Shown here: positions 1-6,656 of the stretch, in pieces
Position numbering within the stretch: position 1 is the stretch's first letter
Layout of the letters: every line of letters begins with the position of its first letter
Assembly (NCBI GenBank): GCA_028287685.1
Contig: JAQBPE010000070.1
Span: 1 to 33,152, forward strand
Direction: 5' to 3'
From: Cyanobacteria bacterium RYN_339
GTDB taxonomy: Bacteria; Cyanobacteriota; Sericytochromatia; S15B-MN24; JAQBPE01
Length of the DNA stretch: 33,152 nt
The notes under the pieces: model-generated
The model's input: the letters and a program-made list of their open reading frames with translations, nothing else
What the model was told of the DNA's origin: nothing
Database searches by the model: none
Made by a program: the position numbers and the translations under genes

Positions 1-1
1 G

Positions 2-2359
2 CCCCCGGCCACCCCGCCGTCCGCCCGGCCCAGCGCGCCCGCCGCGATCGTCGTCGCCACGCTCCAGGGCCGGATCCTGGCTCCCGCCGGCCTGGTCTCG
101 AACAACGGCGGCGGCGTCATCTCCGACGCGGGCGCCAGTTGGAAAGTCCTCGCTACGAGCACCCAGGTCCCGGTGGCTAACGCGGCGGTGACCGTGCTGG
201 ACGCTGCGGGCAAACCCGTGCTGGGCGCAGATGGCAAGCCCGTGCAGGCCCGCACCGACGCCTCGGGCGCTTACGCGATCACGGCCGCCCTGCCCGCGCG
301 CAACCTGGTCCTGGCCGTCCCCTTGCCGGGCAGCGGCGGTGCGGTGCAGGCGATCGTGGCGCCAGGAGCGAAGCAGGTCGACGGCGACGTCGTCAGCACG
401 CTCACCACCGGCTACATCCTTTCGCAGTACGTGCAGGGCCAGGCCGACCCCGCCGCCACCCTCGACAAGCTGCCGGCCGACGTGGAGGCCGCCACCCGCG
501 CCCGCGCCGCCAGCGCGCTCGCCGCGGGCACCCTGCCGGACGCCCTGACGCCTGCCAAGGTGGTGGCCGCGGTGGAAGGGCTGCGCAAGCAGGACAAGGC
601 GCTGGACGACCAGCTCGAAGCCGTGCGCCGGCTGCTGATCCCTGCCGGCCAATCGGACCTGGGCAACGGCCAGCTGGCGCTGGACGTCTCGATCTCGCCG
701 GGCCAGCTGGCGACGGCACCGGACGGCACGCTGGTGATCTTGGAGAACCTGGGCACGCGCGTCTGGGCCCTGCGCGCCGGGCGCCTCACCACGCTGGCAG
801 GGAGCGGCGGCGATCGCAGCGCCACCTTCGGCTCGGTGATCGACGGCGTCGAGGCCGCCAAGGCCCAGGTGGCGCCCTTGACGATTGCCTACGACGCCAG
901 CGGTCGGCTGGTCTTGGGCGAGGAGGCCCGCCTGTCCCGCCTCGGCCCGGACGGCAAGCTGCACCTGGTGGGTACCTTCTCCGGCGGCGGCCGGTTGCTT
1001 GCGTGCGGCCCCGGCGAGGGCGAGGAGTTGGTGGCGGTGCTGGTGACGGAGACCAGCGCCCGGTGCGTGGCGATCGCCGCGGGGAAGCCGGAGCGCCTGC
1101 TCAAGACCTTCGCCGGTGCGGACCTGGCCTATCTCCTGAACCAGGGCGAGATCGGCGGCATTGGCCAGTGGGACGCCCATGGCCGCTTCTGGTTCTCGGG
1201 CTTCACCGAGCATGACTCCTCGGAGCGCCGGGCGTTCAACGTGGGCACCCTGGCCTTCGAAGCGTCGGAAGAGCTGCCGTTGGGCGCGCGGACGTGCTAC
1301 GACGCGGCGGGCAACCGCTTCGTGGGCGATGGCAAGCAAATCACGCTCACCCCCGCGCTCGGCGCCCCACGCGTGGTGACCACCCACTTCGACGAGCAGA
1401 ACTTCTTCGGTGGCGCGCTCGCGCCCGACGGCACGGTCTACATCGCCGGCCAGACACGCGTCTTCCGCGTGGACGCCGCGGGCGCGCTAACGCCCGTGGC
1501 CGGGCTGGCCGGTATCGGCAAGGGCGACGCCAACGCGATCGCGTTCGCCCGGCCCGTGGGCGTGGCGGTGGCGCCGGACGGCACGCTCTTTGTGAGCGAC
1601 CGCGATACGGGGCAGATCGTGCGGGTGGGAACCGACCACCAAGCACACCCCTACGCGGGCTTGCCCGTCGAGAAGATCGTGGGCGCGCCCAAGGACGAGG
1701 GACCGGCGCTGGAGGTTTCGCTCGGCTTCCCTTCCGCGCCCCACCTCGATGCCGCGGGCAACCTATACGTCATGGCGGACCTCACGCGCGTCGTGAAGGT
1801 CACGCCGACCGGCCAGGCGATCACGGCCTACACCCCTCCCGCGCAGCCCACCGACCTGGCCGTGGCCCCCGACGGCACGCTCTACGTGGCCTACAATAGC
1901 GGCGTGCCCACCGTCGTCCGCATCCCGCCCGGCGGCAGCCCGACCAGCATCCTCACGGATCCTGCCGGCGACAACCAGTCCGATCTACAACTGGCCTACG
2001 GGCCCGATGGGACGCTCTACATCGCGGGCGTGGGCAAGCTCCGCAAGTGGACGGCTGCGGGCGGCCTCGCGACGGCGTTCGTCCACGAAATCTTCGGCTA
2101 TGGCGTGACCATGGCGGCCGACGCGCGGGGCCGGCTTTACGTGATGGCCGAAGGCACCAACGACTTCGTGCGCTTCGATCGCGGCCAAACCGGCGAGCCG
2201 ACGCGAGTCGCGGGCCCCGGCACCAGCCACTTCGCGGGCACGGGCACGGACGACGGGCTGTCAGGCCCCGCGGGCCCGGCCTTGGACGCAGCCGGCAACC
2301 TCTACTTCGCCGACAGCAACCACAAGCAGGTCAAGAAGATCCCCGCCGCGGAGCTATGA
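2..2359 (+). CDS. NHL-repeat beta-propeller protein with N-terminal carboxypeptidase-regulatory-like domain, 5' truncated by the window
   Basis: The frame is open from base 2 with no stop, so the gene begins upstream. A GTG at 173 is in mid-domain and is not the start. About 785 residues are visible. They open with a Pro/Ala/Ser-rich linker, as is often found after a lipoprotein signal. A carboxypeptidase-regulatory/Ig-like stretch follows (VLDAAGKPV ... TDASGAYAIT), then a helical segment of about 70 residues. The rest consists of repeated PDGTL[VFY] and DAAGNLY motifs typical of NHL propeller blades (APDGTLFVSDRDTG, DAAGNLYFADSNHKQ). NHL propellers mediate binding rather than catalysis; an extracellular or cell-surface location is inferred. 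The stop codon overlaps the end of dusB, which runs the other way. Family assignment is firm; ligand and role are unknown. Confidence 0.85.
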   Translation, partial: PPATPPSARPSAPAAIVVATLQGRILAPAGLVSNNGGGVISDAGASWKVLATSTQVPVANAAVTVLDAAGKPVLGADGKPVQARTDASGAYAITAALPARNLVLAVPLPGSGGAVQAIVAPGAKQVDGDVVSTLTTGYILSQYVQGQADPAATLDKLPADVEAATRARAASALAAGTLPDALTPAKVVAAVEGLRKQDKALDDQLEAVRRLLIPAGQSDLGNGQLALDVSISPGQLATAPDGTLVILENLGTRVWALRAGRLTTLAGSGGDRSATFGSVIDGVEAAKAQVAPLTIAYDASGRLVLGEEARLSRLGPDGKLHLVGTFSGGGRLLACGPGEGEELVAVLVTETSARCVAIAAGKPERLLKTFAGADLAYLLNQGEIGGIGQWDAHGRFWFSGFTEHDSSERRAFNVGTLAFEASEELPLGARTCYDAAGNRFVGDGKQITLTPALGAPRVVTTHFDEQNFFGGALAPDGTVYIAGQTRVFRVDAAGALTPVAGLAGIGKGDANAIAFARPVGVAVAPDGTLFVSDRDTGQIVRVGTDHQAHPYAGLPVEKIVGAPKDEGPALEVSLGFPSAPHLDAAGNLYVMADLTRVVKVTPTGQAITAYTPPAQPTDLAVAPDGTLYVAYNSGVPTVVRIPPGGSPTSILTDPAGDNQSDLQLAYGPDGTLYIAGVGKLRKWTAAGGLATAFVHEIFGYGVTMAADARGRLYVMAEGTNDFVRFDRGQTGEPTRVAGPGTSHFAGTGTDDGLSGPAGPALDAAGNLYFADSNHKQVKKIPAAEL

Positions 2360-3352
2360 GGCGAGCGCCCGGGGCGACGCCTGCTCCATGTAGGCCATGA
2401 GCAGGCCCAGCAGTTCGTCCGCGGACTTGGCCTGGTTCACCTTGAGGCGTACCTCCGCCGAGCCGGGCAGCCCGGAGGTGTACCAGGAAACGTGCTTCCG
2501 GCTCTCCACGACGCCGAAACGCTCGTCCTTGAAGGCGATCAGCTTGCGCGCGTGAACGATGGCCATGGCGATGCGCTCCGCCGGCGTGGGCGCCGGTAAC
2601 AATTCGCCGGTGGCGAGGTAATGCGCCGTGCGGTGGATGACCCAGGGGTTGCCCATGGCGGCCCGCCCGATCATCACGCCCGCGACGCCGCTTTCGCGCA
2701 TGCGCCGCATGGCCGTCTCCGGCCCGTCGATGTCGCCGTTGCCGATGATGGGCACGTCGACCTTCGCCGCGATTTCCTTGATGGCCTCCCAGTCGGCCTC
2801 GCCGCTGTAGCCCTGTTCACGCGTGCGGCCGTGCACGGCGATGCTGTGCGCGCCGGCCTCGACCATGATGCGCGCCACCGTGAGGTAGTTCCGGCTGGTG
2901 TCGTCCCAGCCGATGCGCATCTTCGCGACCATCGGGATCTTGGTGGCCTTGACGCAGGCCTCCACCAGCTCCCCGATCTTCTCCGGCGTGCGCAAGAGCG
3001 CGGCGCCGTCGCAGTTCTTGACGATCTTCTTGGCCGGGCAGCCGAAGTTCATGCTGATCATATCCGCGCCGGCTTCCTCGATCATGCGCGAGCCGGTGGC
3101 CAACTGCGCCGGGTCGTGGCCGAAGATTTGGATCATGACCGGGCCGTTGACGCTTTGGAAGTCGATCATCTCCGTGGTGTTGCGCCCACCGTTGGCGAGC
3201 GCGGGCGCGCTGACCATTTCCGACGCCAGGATGCTCTGGGTGTCTACCTCGCGGCAGATTTCCAGGTAAGGCCGATCGCCCACGCCGCACATGGGCGCGA
3301 GCATCACGTGGCTGGCGTAGGCTTGGTTGGCGATGGTCAAAGGGGCGAACAT
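2354..3352 (-). CDS. dusB: tRNA-dihydrouridine synthase (DusB family)
   Basis: The 332-aa protein reduces specific uridines in the tRNA D-loop to dihydrouridine, using FMN and NADPH. The TIM barrel is complete. It begins with APMCGVGDRP (residues 19-28) and has the catalytic Cys105 in NFGCPAKKI. Lys144 and His174 (HGRTREQGYSG) lie in the FMN/substrate site, and GNGDI (204-208) and GVMIGRAAMGNPW (about 225-237) form the phosphate-binding region. Length is normal for the family. The ATG at 3352 lies only 7 nt after a perfect TATAAT, and no well-spaced Shine-Dalgarno is present, so a leaderless message is possible. The upstream TPR-like gene ends 16 nt before this start, so co-transcription is also possible. 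The exact Dus subtype is inferred from overall resemblance. Confidence 0.93.
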   Translation of the reverse strand: MFAPLTIANQAYASHVMLAPMCGVGDRPYLEICREVDTQSILASEMVSAPALANGGRNTTEMIDFQSVNGPVMIQIFGHDPAQLATGSRMIEEAGADMISMNFGCPAKKIVKNCDGAALLRTPEKIGELVEACVKATKIPMVAKMRIGWDDTSRNYLTVARIMVEAGAHSIAVHGRTREQGYSGEADWEAIKEIAAKVDVPIIGNGDIDGPETAMRRMRESGVAGVMIGRAAMGNPWVIHRTAHYLATGELLPAPTPAERIAMAIVHARKLIAFKDERFGVVESRKHVSWYTSGLPGSAEVRLKVNQAKSADELLGLLMAYMEQASPRALAS

Positions 3353-3359
3353 GCCCCCT

Positions 3360-3365
3360 ATTATA
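3360..3365 (-). promoter_or_regulatory. Perfect -10 box (TATAAT) 7 nt before the dusB start
   Basis: TATAAT on the minus strand is followed by AGGGGGC and then the ATG. A transcript from it would start at or next to the start codon. There is no convincing -35 at 16-18 nt upstream, where the 3' end of the neighbouring gene lies. Confidence 0.5.
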
Positions 3366-3368
3366 TCA

Positions 3369-3785
3369 TTACCAGTTCTGGAGCCACTTCAGCATCTTTT
3401 CGGCGGCCGGATAGACGCCCCCCTTACGTTTGATGGCATCACCCAGGTTCTCGATGGCGTCCTTGCGGCCTTCTTCGCCACCCATCTGGTACGCCTCTTC
3501 CAGCTTCTCGCGCACGCCCTTCTCGTTGAAGGTGAGCAAGGCCAACGCGTGGTTGTACTTCCCTTGGGGCACGTTCTTGGCTTCCTTGGCGTACAGCATC
3601 GCGCGATCCTTCTGGCCGGCCAGCGTATGCAGCCAGCTCAGCGCCACGGCGACGCGCACGTCGAACTTCTCCTTGCGCAGCTCCGCGAAGGTGGGAATTA
3701 GCTGGTCGAGGGCCTCACCGGCCTCGTAGCGCTCGATACCCTTGGTGTAGCGCTCGTCGTAGGACAGATCGGTTTCGGTGGTCAT
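3369..3785 (-). CDS. Small helical-repeat (TPR-like) protein
   Basis: The 138-aa acidic/basic cytosolic protein has no signal peptide or membrane segment. It looks like consecutive amphipathic helix pairs of TPR type: the stretch with ALSWLHTLAGQKDRAMLYAKEA resembles one TPR unit, and NHALALLTFNEKG plus KDAIENLGDAIKRKGG resemble degenerate ones. Such proteins are usually scaffolds; no partner can be named. The start at 3785 is preceded by GAGGTACCGCGA. It is the first gene after a GC-rich hairpin that separates it from the 87-aa gene, and it lies 16 nt before dusB. Real-gene status is likely from codon pattern and clean fit between neighbours; function is unknown. Confidence 0.75.
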   Translation of the reverse strand: MTTETDLSYDERYTKGIERYEAGEALDQLIPTFAELRKEKFDVRVAVALSWLHTLAGQKDRAMLYAKEAKNVPQGKYNHALALLTFNEKGVREKLEEAYQMGGEEGRKDAIENLGDAIKRKGGVYPAAEKMLKWLQNW

Positions 3786-3835
3786 TCGCGGTACCTCGCA
3801 AGCCGGGGGAGGGGAGCCTGTGAGGTTACAATAAC

Positions 3836-3868
3836 GCGCCCCCCGACCGCAAGGGCGTTGGGGGGCGC
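3836..3868 (-). terminator. GC-rich hairpin between the 87-aa gene and the TPR-like gene
   Basis: Perfect 9-bp arms GCGCCCCCC (3836-3844) and GGGGGGCGC (3860-3868) enclose a 15-nt loop, just after the stop of the 87-aa gene. On the minus strand it is followed by GTTATTGT, a poor U-tract, so it is an attenuating or mRNA-end hairpin rather than a strong intrinsic terminator. Confidence 0.45.
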
Positions 3869-3873
3869 GAAGC

Positions 3874-4137
3874 TCAGGCAGCGGCGGCGGTGGCCCTGTC
3901 CAGGGGGGCGCCGTTGAAGACCTTCTCCAGTTGCTTCTGCTGGTTGCGCAGCCGCTGGAGCATGAAGTAGATGTAGTCGCGCAGCTGCTGGCTGTCGGTC
4001 TCGATCACTATCTGCATGCTGTGCGGCGTCTCGATGTGCTTGACCCGCAGCTTGTGCCGGTGCTCCTTGGCGAGCTCTTCGAGCAAGAGGACCTCGGCCT
4101 TCGTGCACGTTGCGAAATAGCTAGTGGATAGCTCCAT
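3874..4137 (-). CDS. Orphan 87-aa protein with its own promoter and palindromic operator-like site
   Basis: I do not recognise this family. The 87-aa protein has a Cys/Thr-containing N-terminus (SYFATCTKAEVLLLEEL), a central predicted strand (MQIVIETD) and a C-terminal amphipathic helix (QQLRDYIYFMLQRLRNQQKQ) that could dimerise. There is no signal peptide or membrane segment. I chose the ATG at 4137 over an in-frame GTG 24 nt upstream because GGAGGAGG sits at ideal spacing before the ATG, and the GTG would place that SD inside the coding region. A TTGCTT/TAACAT promoter with a perfect palindrome in its spacer lies about 42 nt upstream. The fold could suit a small regulator or adaptor, but nothing shows this directly. 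Confidence 0.7.
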   Translation of the reverse strand: MELSTSYFATCTKAEVLLLEELAKEHRHKLRVKHIETPHSMQIVIETDSQQLRDYIYFMLQRLRNQQKQLEKVFNGAPLDRATAAAA

Positions 4138-4179
4138 GTCGCCCCTCCTCCCACGCCTCACCCCACCTACTGTAACGAA

Positions 4180-4208
4180 ATGTTAATTTGGACAGGGTCC
4201 AAAAGCAA
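4180..4208 (-). promoter_or_regulatory. Promoter of the 87-aa gene with an inverted repeat filling the spacer
   Basis: The -35 TTGCTT (4203-4208) and -10 TAACAT (4180-4185) are separated by exactly 17 nt. The perfect inverted repeat TTGGAC-CCT-GTCCAA (4188-4202) lies entirely between them, the classic position for a repressor site. The protein that would bind is not identifiable here; autoregulation is possible but unproven. Confidence 0.5.
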
Positions 4209-4245
4209 TGGGCGAGCAAGGGTTCGGGAAAGGTCCAAAGTGGCC

Positions 4246-4273
4246 AAAAAAAAGCCTTCCCCTGGGGGAAGGC
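4246..4273 (-). terminator. Intrinsic terminator of the 63-aa gene
   Basis: On the minus strand an 8-9 bp hairpin (arms 4254-4262 and 4265-4273, GCCTTCCCC/GGGGAAGGC) is followed by eight consecutive U residues (4246-4253). It lies 11 nt after the stop of the 63-aa gene and matches no other transcript. Confidence 0.85.
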
Positions 4274-4283
4274 GGTGGGGACC

Positions 4284-4475
4284 TTAAAGTCCGTGGCGCG
4301 ACCGCGCGTGGCGGTCCGAGGCCGGGTTACCGATGAGGAAGACCCGCGCTTCGGTCTGATCCGAATAGCCCCGATCACCCTTGTTGCCTTGCATACTATC
4401 AGGCAGGGGCGTGGGAATCGCGCTCGTGGTCACCTTCAGGTTCCCCAGACTGTCGCCATTGACAGCGTGGAACAT
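4284..4475 (-). CDS. Small orphan protein, 63 aa, monocistronic
   Basis: I do not recognise the protein, which begins MFHAVNGDSLGNLK and ends in an Arg/His-rich tail (DRHARSRHGL). It has no signal peptide or membrane segment, contains many Gly, Asp and Ser residues, and is probably partly disordered. Evidence that it is real: AAGGAG lies 9 nt before the ATG, a strong intrinsic terminator lies 11 nt after the TAA, and a separate promoter and hairpin-rich leader lie upstream, isolated from tRNA-Asp by that gene's own terminator. Third-position GC is about 75%, a little lower than the large neighbours appear, but still coding-like. The alternative is a structured RNA in which the short frame is incidental. 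Confidence 0.6.
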   Translation of the reverse strand: MFHAVNGDSLGNLKVTTSAIPTPLPDSMQGNKGDRGYSDQTEARVFLIGNPASDRHARSRHGL

Positions 4476-4537
4476 TCAGACGTTCTCCTTCTTGTTGTAA
4501 AACTCAACCAGGGGTTAAACCCTCCAAAACTTCGGAC

Positions 4538-4553
4538 GGTACGCACACGTACC
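4538..4553 (-). other. Leader hairpin upstream of the 63-aa gene
   Basis: Perfect arms GGTACG (4538-4543) and CGTACC (4548-4553) with a 4-nt loop lie in the predicted 5' leader. A second short palindrome, GGGTTTAACCC (4512-4522 on the minus strand), lies between this hairpin and the SD. Together they could form a structured leader; I cannot match it to a known riboswitch. Confidence 0.4.
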
Positions 4554-4563
4554 CTCACCTTAG

Positions 4564-4592
4564 AGATTAACACAGAAACCCTGGCCTGTAAA
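4564..4592 (-). promoter_or_regulatory. Candidate promoter of the 63-aa gene
   Basis: The -35 TTTACA (4587-4592) and -10 TAATCT (4564-4569) are 17 nt apart, with a TG one base before the -10 (extended -10). A 9-bp hairpin with one G-T pair (arms GAGAGTAAC and GTTGCTCTC) overlaps the upstream side. The -10 matches only half the consensus, so confidence is moderate. Confidence 0.4.
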
Positions 4593-4626
4593 GAGAGCAA
4601 CTTTGTTATGTTACTCTCTCGAGGAC

Positions 4627-4661
4627 AAAAAAAGTCCGGAGGCGGCGAACCGCTTCCGGAC
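4627..4661 (-). terminator. Intrinsic terminator of tRNA-Asp
   Basis: A 12-bp hairpin with one A-C mismatch (arms 4634-4645 and 4650-4661) closes a UUCG tetraloop and is followed by seven U residues (4627-4633). It begins 14 nt after the tRNA 3' end. Confidence 0.93.
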
Positions 4662-4674
4662 CGAGGCTTAAGAG

Positions 4675-4748
4675 CGGGGTTGACGGGACTCGAACCCGCG
4701 ACCTCCTACGTGACAGGCAGGCACTCTAACCAACTGAGCTACAACCCC
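4675..4748 (-). tRNA. trnD: tRNA-Asp (anticodon GUC)
   Basis: The 74-nt cloverleaf has acceptor stem GGGGTTG/CAACCCC, D-loop AGTTGGTTAG, anticodon stem CCTGC/GTAGG and anticodon loop CTGTCAC (anticodon GTC at positions 34-36). The T-arm is GCGGGTTCGAGTCCCGT. The discriminator base is G, as expected for an aspartate identity element. The CCA end is not encoded. It is an independent transcription unit with its own promoter and terminator. Confidence 0.97.
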
Positions 4749-4762
4749 AAGCCGATGGGAGA

Positions 4763-4791
4763 ACTATACCACCACCCAAAAAATTTGTCAC
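4763..4791 (-). promoter_or_regulatory. Promoter of tRNA-Asp
   Basis: GTGACA (4786-4791) and TATAGT (4763-4768) each match the consensus at five of six bases and are exactly 17 nt apart. The tRNA begins about 14 nt downstream of the -10. The promoter lies in the 62-nt gap after otsA, so the tRNA can be expressed independently of otsA. Confidence 0.8.
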
Positions 4792-4810
4792 GCCACCCCA
4801 ATCGGCCCGA

Positions 4811-6394
4811 TCAGCCGGTGACCTCCCGTCGCCCCTCTACGGCAGGGAAGATGCTGATCGTTCCAGGGCGTGGGGCCGCTTCGACCAAATCCGCGATCTG
4901 GTCGTGGGCCCAGCGGAAGATCGTGTTCCCGCCGATCGTGGCCCGTTGCGACGCCAACGCCCGCTGGCGTTCGGCCAGGGGCATGTCCAGGGCCTCGTGG
5001 AAGGCATGCGCCATCCCCACCAGGTCGAAAGGGTTGACCACGATCGCCGCGTCGCCCAGCTCGTCCACCGCCCCGGCGCCCTCGGAGAGCAACAGGACGC
5101 CGGCCCGCTCGTTGACGATCGGGCCTTCCTTGGCTACCAGGTTCATGCCGTCGGCGATGGAGTTCACGACGAGCAGGTCGTACTGCTTCATCGCGGCGAT
5201 CGCCCGGTGGTAGTCGTTCTCGAAGAACAGCTCGATCGGCTTCCAGCCGGGGCGCGCATAGTCCTCGTTGATGCGCCGCGCCACCTGGCACAGCTCGTCG
5301 AAGTACTCCTTGTAGAGCTCCGTGGTCTGGCGCGAGGCCGGCAACAGACCCAGGAACTGGACCTCGCCCAAGTACTGGGGGTACAGCGACAGGAAGTGCT
5401 CGTAGGCATGGAAGCTCCGTAAAATATTCTTGCTGGGGTCGGTGCGCGCCACCTGCAAGATCAGGCGGGGCGGGCGGTGGGCCATGAAGGTGGCTTCCAG
5501 CTCGTGCACCGCCGGGGTGGCGGCCAGTTCCAACAACTGGCCCGGGTCGATCGAGATCGGGTAGTCTCGCACCCGCACGCAGCGCTCGCCCACACGCACC
5601 GTGTGGTTGTCCCAGTCGACATCGGCGCCCAACAGCTCCTCGCAGGTGCGCAGGAAGTTGACGGCGTAACGCTGGCAGTGGAAGCCCACCACGTCACTGC
5701 CCAGCATGTTCGCGAGGATCGCCTCGCGGATGGCGTGCGGCAACTGGCGCCAGGCGTCGGGGCTCGGCCAGGCGATGTGGGTGAAGTGCTGGATAGGGGC
5801 GTCGGGGAAGCGCTGGCGTAGCATGCCCGGCACCAGGTAGAGGTGGTAGTCGTGGATCATGAAGACCGGCGGCTTGCCGCCCTGGTGCGCCGCGGTGGCG
5901 ATCGCGTCCGCGAAGAGGCGGTTCACGGCCACGTAGCCGTGTTCCCAGGCTTCCCACATGGCCTGGTCGAAGGTGGGGTGCGTGGGCGGGTTCGTGATGC
6001 TGTGTTGCAAGAACCACAACACGGAGTTGGAGACCTCGTCGTAGAAGCGTTGGTACTGCGTTGGCGTCGGCGTCACGAAGCTGACGGCCAGCAGATGGCC
6101 GTTCACTTCCACCTCCATCCGGCCGGCCTGTTGCTTCGCCAGCCGCGCGTCGACCTCCGTCATGGCGGCCGCGATCCAGGTGGTCTGCGTGACCTCCACG
6201 AAGGACGACATCGCCGTCACCAACCCACCCTGGCCGCGGCGGTAGGCAGGCTTGCCTGCTTCCTCGTAAAACTCCACCGGGCCTCGGTTGGAGGCTATGA
6301 TCAAGTTGCGGCCCTGCAAGCGCCGAGCGCAAAGCTGGTTCAGGGCGTTGCGCTGCTCCATCGCAGCGGCGCCGACGTTGGCCTCGTCGAACAC
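4811..6394 (-). CDS. otsA: Trehalose-6-phosphate synthase, UDP-forming (GT20)
   Basis: The enzyme transfers glucose from UDP-glucose to glucose-6-phosphate, giving trehalose-6-phosphate. The 527-aa protein shows the GT20 landmarks: SNRGPVEF near the N-terminus, GQGGLVTAM (55-62), HDYHL (181-185) and HIAWPSPD (206-213). The donor-phosphate pair Arg317 and Lys322 lies in RTDPSKN, and DGMNLVAKE (415-423) carries the terminal Glu. The RTDPSKN form resembles actinobacterial-type enzymes. I chose the GTG at 6394 because AAGGAG precedes it by 7 nt. The 44 codons upstream are low-complexity and the conserved domain begins about residue 30. No trehalose-phosphatase gene is in the window. A glucosylglycerol-phosphate synthase is a less likely alternative from the same family. 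Confidence 0.9.
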   Translation of the reverse strand: MFDEANVGAAAMEQRNALNQLCARRLQGRNLIIASNRGPVEFYEEAGKPAYRRGQGGLVTAMSSFVEVTQTTWIAAAMTEVDARLAKQQAGRMEVEVNGHLLAVSFVTPTPTQYQRFYDEVSNSVLWFLQHSITNPPTHPTFDQAMWEAWEHGYVAVNRLFADAIATAAHQGGKPPVFMIHDYHLYLVPGMLRQRFPDAPIQHFTHIAWPSPDAWRQLPHAIREAILANMLGSDVVGFHCQRYAVNFLRTCEELLGADVDWDNHTVRVGERCVRVRDYPISIDPGQLLELAATPAVHELEATFMAHRPPRLILQVARTDPSKNILRSFHAYEHFLSLYPQYLGEVQFLGLLPASRQTTELYKEYFDELCQVARRINEDYARPGWKPIELFFENDYHRAIAAMKQYDLLVVNSIADGMNLVAKEGPIVNERAGVLLLSEGAGAVDELGDAAIVVNPFDLVGMAHAFHEALDMPLAERQRALASQRATIGGNTIFRWAHDQIADLVEAAPRPGTISIFPAVEGRREVTG

Positions 6395-6537
6395 GCTCGC
6401 TCTCCTTCCATCACGCCTCCGGCCCGATCCCCCAGGCCAAAGACGCCCCGCCCCACTCCCCCCAGACCGAACGCCCCATCCCCACTGGGCCCCGATCTTT
6501 TGGTGCTCTTGCCCGCCATTGGGCACTACACCTTGAT

Positions 6538-6554
6538 TTCACGTCATTCGTGAA
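6538..6554. promoter_or_regulatory. Palindrome just downstream of the predicted otsA start site
   Basis: Perfect inverted repeat TTCACG (6538-6543), 5-nt centre, CGTGAA (6549-6554). It falls at about +3 to +19 of the predicted otsA transcript, in the 262-nt divergent region between otsA and the glycosyltransferase gene, and could be an operator for one or both. Confidence 0.35.
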
Positions 6555-6563
6555 CGTAACCGG

Positions 6564-6592
6564 ATATTAGCACGGTGGCCATGGGCGGACAA
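6564..6592 (-). promoter_or_regulatory. Candidate otsA promoter
   Basis: TTGTCC (6587-6592) and TAATAT (6564-6569) are separated by 17 nt, each matching four of six consensus bases. It predicts a leader of about 160 nt that includes a C-rich, low-complexity stretch (about 6410-6500). Confidence 0.4.
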
Positions 6593-6656
6593 CGACTGCT
6601 CGGTGGTAGGGCACTTGGTGCTCAGGTGCTACGCTCCTGCCTCGGGAGGGTTTGTG

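Noticed and set aside
173-175. GTG as start of the NHL protein
   Set aside because: The frame is open to the window edge, and the GTG lies inside the regulatory-like domain with no SD.
4188-5213. 341-codon plus-strand frame spanning tRNA-Asp
   Set aside because: It runs through the tRNA, two minus-strand terminators and the 3' end of otsA; it has no SD or domain.
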